Source: Bremia lactucae
Lineage: Eukaryota; Oomycota; Peronosporomycetes; Peronosporales; Peronosporaceae
Length of the DNA: 11,178 nt
Reading direction: 5' to 3'
Assembly: GCF_004359215.1 (NCBI RefSeq)
Contig: NC_090617.1
Span: forward strand, 2,159,934 to 2,171,111
Shown in pieces: positions 6,871 to 11,178 of this stretch. Made by a program: the position numbers and the translations under genes. Positions within the stretch are counted from its first letter, which is position 1. Every line of letters begins with the position of its first letter. The notes below the pieces were generated by a model that saw only the letters and a program-made list of their open reading frames with translations, was not told the origin of the DNA and made no database searches.

Positions 6871-7190
6871 GCATACTGATTTGGGGTACCAAAAGTAAGT
6901 TCTAGCTCATGTCTGGGACGTAAAAAGCGTTCTTGATTTTAATTTGTCTCGTATTTCCATCAGGAAGTATGACTTCTTTCACGATAGTGCCAACACCCTT
7001 AATAGGCGCCATGTTACCGCCGGCTACTGACGCGCCACCTTCATCACGCTCAATTAGATTGGCACATTTTGCCTTGTCGTTGTATATGTGGCGCGTTGCG
7101 CTGCTGTCGACCGCCACACTCCGGACGCGTTCTTGCCCGTCGTCATTCCACATTCCAGCGAAACAGCAAATGCCACCCGATCGTAGTCGT
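6871..7190 (-). pseudogene. pol: Element B aspartic protease
   Basis: The frame 7153-6902 reads VAVDSSATRHIYND, SVAGGNMAPIKGVGTIVKEV and IKNAFYVPDMS, a recognisable Copia protease of about 85 residues. The active site reads DSSAT where the family has DSGAT: the catalytic Asp is kept but the neighbouring Gly is Ser (GGC/GGT to AGC/AGT type change). A TAG at 6902-6904 and a TAA near 6857 cut it from the following GAG-pre-integrase domain, where relatives read through. It would process the polyprotein if active; this copy probably never could as read. Confidence 0.85.
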
Positions 7191-7885
7191 AGGCATCATC
7201 GTCGTTTCTCCACTGAAAATTGTTGGTTCCGCCTCATCGGGCATTGCCGCCGCGTCTTGGACCTCGATTCTCATATTTTTGCATGGTCCAGCACTTGTCA
7301 ATGGCGTGCCCCAATTTTCCGCAGTTCGTACATTGACGAGATTCACGGTAGGTGTTGAAGGCTTTTGCTGAACTCTCAGACTTCACCGCCACCACTTTCT
7401 CGGCCTGCCGCTTGATATGCTCATTTGTAAGCACCTTTCCAACTTGTGATTGCAGCTTAATATTGTTCATCTCTAGATTGAGTACGATGTTCTCGTAGCT
7501 CTAGTGTAGACTGCGAAGCAAGCAAATAGCTACGTCTTCGTCCTCCATCTTGACGCCGACGCTGTTTATCTTGGCGCTGATGTTACGAACTTCATTGCAA
7601 CGGTGCAAGGCGTTGTCGTCTTTCGCCATCATCATCATAAAGAGTTGCCTTTTGAGGTAGATCCGGCCAGCCTTCTGCGATCCGACGTACGTCGTTTTTA
7701 GACGCGTCCACGCCGCCCACGCTTCCTCGCAGTCATCAACCACATGTTGGTAATCCGCATTCATGTCGAGCAGCATAAGTTTAAAGGCAATATTGTTGGC
7801 CCTTATGTAGTCATCCCTAGCCCGTACTCGGGAAGCTTGGCGTCGTCTCGTGATTCACCACATGCCACAATGACTTGGTTCCCAT
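7191..7885 (-). pseudogene. gag: Element B Gag, N-terminally truncated, with zinc knuckle
   Basis: Minus-strand pieces give a UBN2-type Gag: KSLWHVVN, then in another frame [42 protein letters not shown] and [11 protein letters not shown], ending at a stop (7501-7503). Another frame holds an [21 protein letters not shown] stretch and a CX2CX4HX4C zinc knuckle ([14 protein letters not shown], 7291-7332). Gag shells the element RNA and the knuckle binds it. The first 35-40 residues of a normal Gag, the leader, PBS and 5' LTR are missing: at about 7881-7885 the sequence passes straight into RT of B'. A frameshift lies between KSLWHVVN and RANNIAF near 7830. Confidence 0.87.
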
Positions 7886-8609
7886 TTGGTGCCGATTGCA
7901 CGTTGATTGTGTGGCAGCTTCGCAGCACGAGCATACCACGCAGACGCATGGACTCGAGCTCCCTTCGAATTGCCTCGCGCCAATGAACTTGCTGCGGTCC
8001 ATTTATTACCTCTTGGAAAGAATTTGGTTTTGATAAGTCGATCGATCCTTCAACGGCATTAGCACTTGCACGCCAAAAAGAGGAGAAGCAGCATCGTCAT
8101 CTTGGCCATCATTCTTTTCTTCATCGTCTTCCATCCGCGAGTCAACGGGCGCGCTTGCTTCTTTAAGACCATTCTGTGTCGAACAGCAGGTTATTTCTGG
8201 GTAGATTTCTCTTTTCACTTGAGCGATCAATTCGCTTTCCTGACTGCTTGTACTTCATTTCTGGGGCAGCACAGTGATCAATTTTAGATCTTCAAATTTC
8301 AAATCATTGACATCTTCGTCCAAGCTTATTGACAGAGACCCGAAAACATACTCATCGAAGTTAACATCGTGATAATGATAACTTGCCCTGCATCGACGTC
8401 AAAGACTCGATAATCTTTAGATATTTCTTCGTAACCGAGAAAAATTCCGACGCGAGCCTTAGGGTCCCTTTTGAGTCGATTTTTTCTTTAGAGTCAGAAT
8501 GAACGTCCGGCAGCCAAATACACGCATGTGTTTTCTACTTGGTTTTGACTCTTGGACAATCTCGTAGGGAGTCTTGTGCTCAACATTTGGTGACGGCAGT
8601 CGATTCTAA
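7881..8609 (-). pseudogene. pol: Element B': second copy of integrase tail to RT start
   Basis: This duplicates 5381-6110 in the same orientation. Read right to left it begins within the integrase tail, passes through the linker and ends in the RT start at the IGTKW motif, exactly where B's Gag begins. No frame is open for more than about 75 codons. Its right end is the insertion point of element C: CAGTCGATTCT is shared with B, then B continues TGACG while B' meets the LTR of C. The rest of B' would lie beyond C, outside the window. It is either part of a separate element or one half of a 2.5-kb tandem duplication. Confidence 0.85.
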
Positions 8610-8935
8610 TGTAAAGGTCAAGTGAGCACTAGTTGGTAAAATGCAAAGTAAATATATTAAAGGTCCTTAGTTCGCAAACCGTTTGCTACCTCTAAGCCTA
8701 CTGGATACTCTACTGGATCTACTGACCGGCTTCATCCATTCTAGCCAATTAGCTTCTACCACGTGGAGGTTCCATCTTGAACATGATCATTTGCGCATCT
8801 TGAAGTAGATCATCGAACGTTCGCGGAACCATCTGTTGTGCTGTCGCATGCAGATGTCGCTGTCGTGCGATGTCGATGATCTACCGGTACTTTACCGGTT
8901 AGTCTTGTGCATGTCGAGGCGCATCCTTGACAACA
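8610..8935 (-). repeat. 3' LTR of element C
   Basis: On the minus strand this 326-bp LTR runs from TGTTGTC (8935) to TTTACA (8610), with canonical TG...CA ends and a polypurine tract directly before it. The half next to the 8610 end matches the LTRs of A (GGCTTAGAGGTAGCAA, GGTTTGCGAACTA, AATATATT, CTTTGCATTTT, GCTCACTTGACC). The other half is unlike A except for TACCGGT-type palindromes (8882-8889 and, one base off, 8893-8900). It has no TGACGTCA array. The first 34-37 bases are also coding for the end of pol. Its mate is outside the window. Confidence 0.85.
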
Positions 8936-9619
8936 CTCCCACTCGACTTGGCAACTTCTAGTACTTGTACACCAAGCTTGTTTAGAAGCACACAAAACTG
9001 AGTCGCAGGAATTGGCTTTGTCATGAGGTCCGCTAGCATGTTGGTCGTCGAAATGTATTCCAAGACAACTTGGCCATCTTCAACCTTTTCGCGTACGAAG
9101 TGATAGCGAATGTCGATATGCTTGGTCCTCTTATGAAACTGTGGATTCTTGGCCAGTGCAATTGAGCCTTGGTTATCTACGTAGATCTTGACCGCATCAT
9201 TCTTATGCGTCTCACCAAGCTCGATCAGAAAAGTCTTAAGCCACACTGCCTCCTGTGTCGCTTCTGAGAGCGCCATGTACTCGGCTTCCGTTGACGACAG
9301 TGCTACTGTGCGTTGTTTCTTGCTCTTCCAGCTTACACATCCGCCGCTCAGCATAAAGGCGTAGCCGCTTGTACTTCTTCGCGACAACGTGTCTCCGGCC
9401 CAGTCCGCATCTGAAAATCCTTGCAGTCCATCCTGACTTGATGCTTGAAACTTGATGCCGTGCGTCCTTGTGCCTTCTATATACCTGAAGACCCTTTTTA
9501 AAGCTTGCCAATGTGTCGGACATGGGTCTGCCGCGAATTGGCTAAGCACTCCAACTGCTGCAGCGAGATCCGGGCGTGTGCCGACCATAAGGTACATCAG
9601 GCAGCCAACAGCATTTCAA
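8899..9619 (-). pseudogene. pol: Element C RT tether and RNase H
   Basis: After an in-frame TGA at 9616-9618 (relatives have Arg, VPYRSA; CGA to TGA), the same frame is open for 232 codons to a TAA at 8899-8901. It reads MYLMVGTRPDLAAAV, FADSAD-type RNase H start FSDADWAGD (first Asp 9409-9411), STSGYAFM, SWKSKKQRTVALSSTEAEYMALSE, YVDNQGSIALAKNPQFHKRTKHI and YHFVREKVEDGQVVLEY. The Asp/Glu/Asp residues are all present, so this domain looks intact. The YVDN in YVDNQGS is the normal RNase H motif and is unrelated to the RT box. The frame crosses the polypurine tract (SSGS) and ends inside the LTR, as in element A. Confidence 0.92.
8936..8944 (-). other. Polypurine tract of element C
   Basis: GAGTGGGAG on the minus strand, identical to the tract of element A and directly before the LTR start. 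Confidence 0.85.
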
Positions 9620-10473
9620 TACGGCACACCGACCATAGTCTTGCTGTGCTCGCATCCACCTTCACACATGGACTTAGTCAGCTTGAGACCTGGATCCTGA
9701 GGCGTCCTGACAGGCTTGCTATTTTCCATGTTAAACTTGGTCAGAATATCACTTGCAAACTTCGTCTGCCGCATCGTCAGTGTTTCAGTCTTGAAATCTT
9801 GATCAATTTCAATTCCAAGAAAATACTTGAGCTGACCCATATCTGTCATTTCGAATCGGCGATTCAGCGCTTGCTTGATTTCTTGAAGCATCTTGCTGGT
9901 ACTGCTTGCCAGAATCAGGTTATCGACGTAGAGTGCAACGAAGATCATGTCTTGATCATCTCGTTTCATGTAAACACAGTGATCGGAATCACACTTCTTG
10001 AACTTAAGACCAAGCATGAAATCGTCAATGGTCTTGTTCCACATGCGTGGTGACTAATTTAGCCCATACAGTGACCGTTGTAGCTTGCACACGTAATCTG
10101 GATTGGCTGTATCACTGAAGCCATCCGGCTGTGCCATGTAAATATCTTCGTCCAGTTGACAATTAAGAAGCGCCGTCTTCACATCCTTTTGGTGAACTGT
10201 GAGTCCATACTTGGCAGCCAAACTGAGCAGAATCCGAATCGACGTAAACTTTGCCACCGGCGCAAAAGTTTCTTCATAGTCGATGCCAAACTTTTGGGCG
10301 AAACCTTTCGCCACTAGACGCGCCTTGTATCGCTCGACTTCACCATCTTGGTTTTCTTTGACGCGAAACACCCATCGATTGCCTATTGCCTTACGTCCTT
10401 TCGGCAGAGGCACAAGCGTCCAAGTCTCATTCTTTTGCAGTGAATCCATTTCCAAGCTGTACGCCTCCTTCCA
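9620..10473 (-). pseudogene. pol: Element C reverse transcriptase, YVDN active site
   Basis: RVT_2 begins at WKEAYSLEMDSLQKNETW and continues through WVFRVKENQDGEVERYKARL, VHQKDVKTALLN (first catalytic Asp), QRSLYGLN, then a TAG at 10054-10056 where relatives have Gln (CAG to TAG), then SPRMWNKTIDDFM and the active-site box. The box reads YVDN at 9919-9930: the last Asp of YxDD, a metal-binding residue, is Asn (GAC to AAC). After it come FEMTDMGQLKYFLGIEI and QTKFASDILTKFNM. Apart from these lesions and the TGA at 9616, no frameshift is seen over the roughly 760 codons of C in the window. The RT is close to that of element A. Confidence 0.93.
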
Positions 10474-11178
10474 CTCAGCTGCGTTGTTGGATTCCATCGC
10501 CGACTTGAATGTTGTCGGCATTTCTCCCACTGAATTCACAACATACGCAGCCTCGAAGGCTTGAGCTGTGGCTGACATTTCTTCAAGCGACTGGTAACGA
10601 TTTGTTCGCTTAGGCCTTGGCACTTCAGTCGCTTTTTCGAGCGATTGGGTTCTTTGGTGTCGCTTACTGCCAGACTCAACTTCTTCTTCCTGCGCAGATT
10701 CTTCATGGTCCGTTTGATCGTGCTGTGGAGAGTCGTGATCTGTCGCTTCATCATCATCTTGAACAACGACCTCACTCTTGCGACGGTCGCGCCTCCCACT
10801 GTCGAATGTGTCTTCCATAAACTTTGCGTCACGGCTGACAAGAACACGATTACTTTCCACTTCTTTGAATCGATACGCTTTCTCATGCTCAGAATAGCCT
10901 AGAAACCGACAGCGTACCGACCGAGCGTCAAACTTGCTGCGTTTTTCTTTTGGAACCGTTACAAAGGCATGACATCCAAACACTTTTAGATTTGTCAGCA
11001 TAGGTTTCCTTCCAGGCCAAACTTGGTACGGTGACTTATTCATGACAATTCCTCGAGTTGGGCAACGATTTCGAAGAAAAGCAGAGGTCATAACTGCTTC
11101 ACCCCAATATGTCTTCGGCAGTCCAGCATGCTCGATCATACATCTTGCGCATTCCACCAGCGTCCTGTTCATGCGCTC
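10474..11178 (-). pseudogene. pol: Element C integrase C-terminal half and linker
   Basis: The open frame starts at the window edge: the last three bases are the GAG codon (GAGCGCATG, ERMN) of the integrase catalytic Glu. It continues MNRTLVECARCMIEHAGLP, GEAVMTSAFLRNRCPTR, VFGCHAFVTVPKEKR and FLGYSEHEKAYRF, the usual Copia integrase tail, then RDAKFMEDTFDSGRR. From about residue 130 of the frame a strongly acidic linker (DDDEATDHD, EESAQEEEVE) leads to SKRHQRTQSLEKATEVPRPKR and into RT. This stretch is undamaged. The upstream catalytic Asp residues, protease, Gag and 5' LTR lie beyond 11178. Because the downstream RT is damaged, I call the whole pol a pseudogene. Confidence 0.92.

Larger units (their letters stand above)
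8610..11178 (-). mobile_element. Element C: Ty1/Copia retrotransposon, 3' half
   Basis: The 3' LTR, polypurine tract, RNase H, RT and integrase tail form a contiguous minus-strand element cut by the right edge. It inserted in B'; the bases flanking the LTR end are TCTAA (8605-8609), which should recur beyond the 5' LTR if they are its target duplication. Its frame is much better kept than that of A or B, so it could be the youngest of the three. Confidence 0.9.

Noticed and set aside
8800..8900. Short CG-rich repeats (TGTCGC, GTCGATG) in the LTR of C as a tandem array
   Set aside because: Units are irregular and short, without a fixed period.
1..11178. Host genes, CRISPR arrays, bacterial operons, or a novel defence system
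   Set aside because: All coding signal fits Copia gag-pol, LTR structures are clear, and no prokaryotic signals or unexplained conserved frames remain.

Overview
The window is eukaryotic and consists, as far as I can see, entirely of nested, decayed Ty1/Copia-type LTR retrotransposons; I find no host gene. Every substantial protein-like stretch is a Copia gag-pol domain: UBN2-like Gag, CCHC zinc knuckle, DSG protease, GAG-pre-integrase, D,D(35)E integrase, RVT_2 reverse transcriptase (RT) and RNase H. The protein style and LTR type suggest an oomycete (Phytophthora or downy mildew type). This rests on recognition of the families, not a database search, so it is a moderate-confidence inference.

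Layout. Positions 1-416 and 4921-7885 (minus strand) are one old element, B, read right to left: truncated Gag, zinc knuckle, protease, integrase, RT. The left end of the window cuts B inside pol. B is split by a complete but dead plus-strand element, A (417-4920), with two LTRs, a primer binding site, a broken gag-pol, a polypurine tract and a 5-bp target duplication (GTAAC). A second copy of B's integrase-C-terminus/RT-start segment (B', 7881-8609, minus) is fused directly to B's truncated gag. B' ends at the 3' LTR of a third element, C (8610-8935 LTR; 8899-11178 pol, minus), whose 5' half lies beyond the right edge. C's pol reading frame stays open apart from two stop codons and a YVDN catalytic change.

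Order of events. B carries an in-frame 213-bp tandem duplication of its RT active-site region. A inserted into one copy, so the other copy keeps the empty target site and shows the duplication came first. A and C are related families: their pol proteins are alike and the downstream halves of their LTRs match, while their U3 regions differ. B is a more distant family. A's two LTRs, the two 213-bp copies and the B/B' copies each differ by about 6% by hand count, suggesting they all date from one period.

A's LTR carries a 13-bp-period array of TGACGTCA (CRE-like) palindromes and a three-unit heat-shock-element match, which could make it a stress-responsive promoter. None of the three elements could encode a full active set of proteins as read, though RNA from the LTR promoters remains possible.
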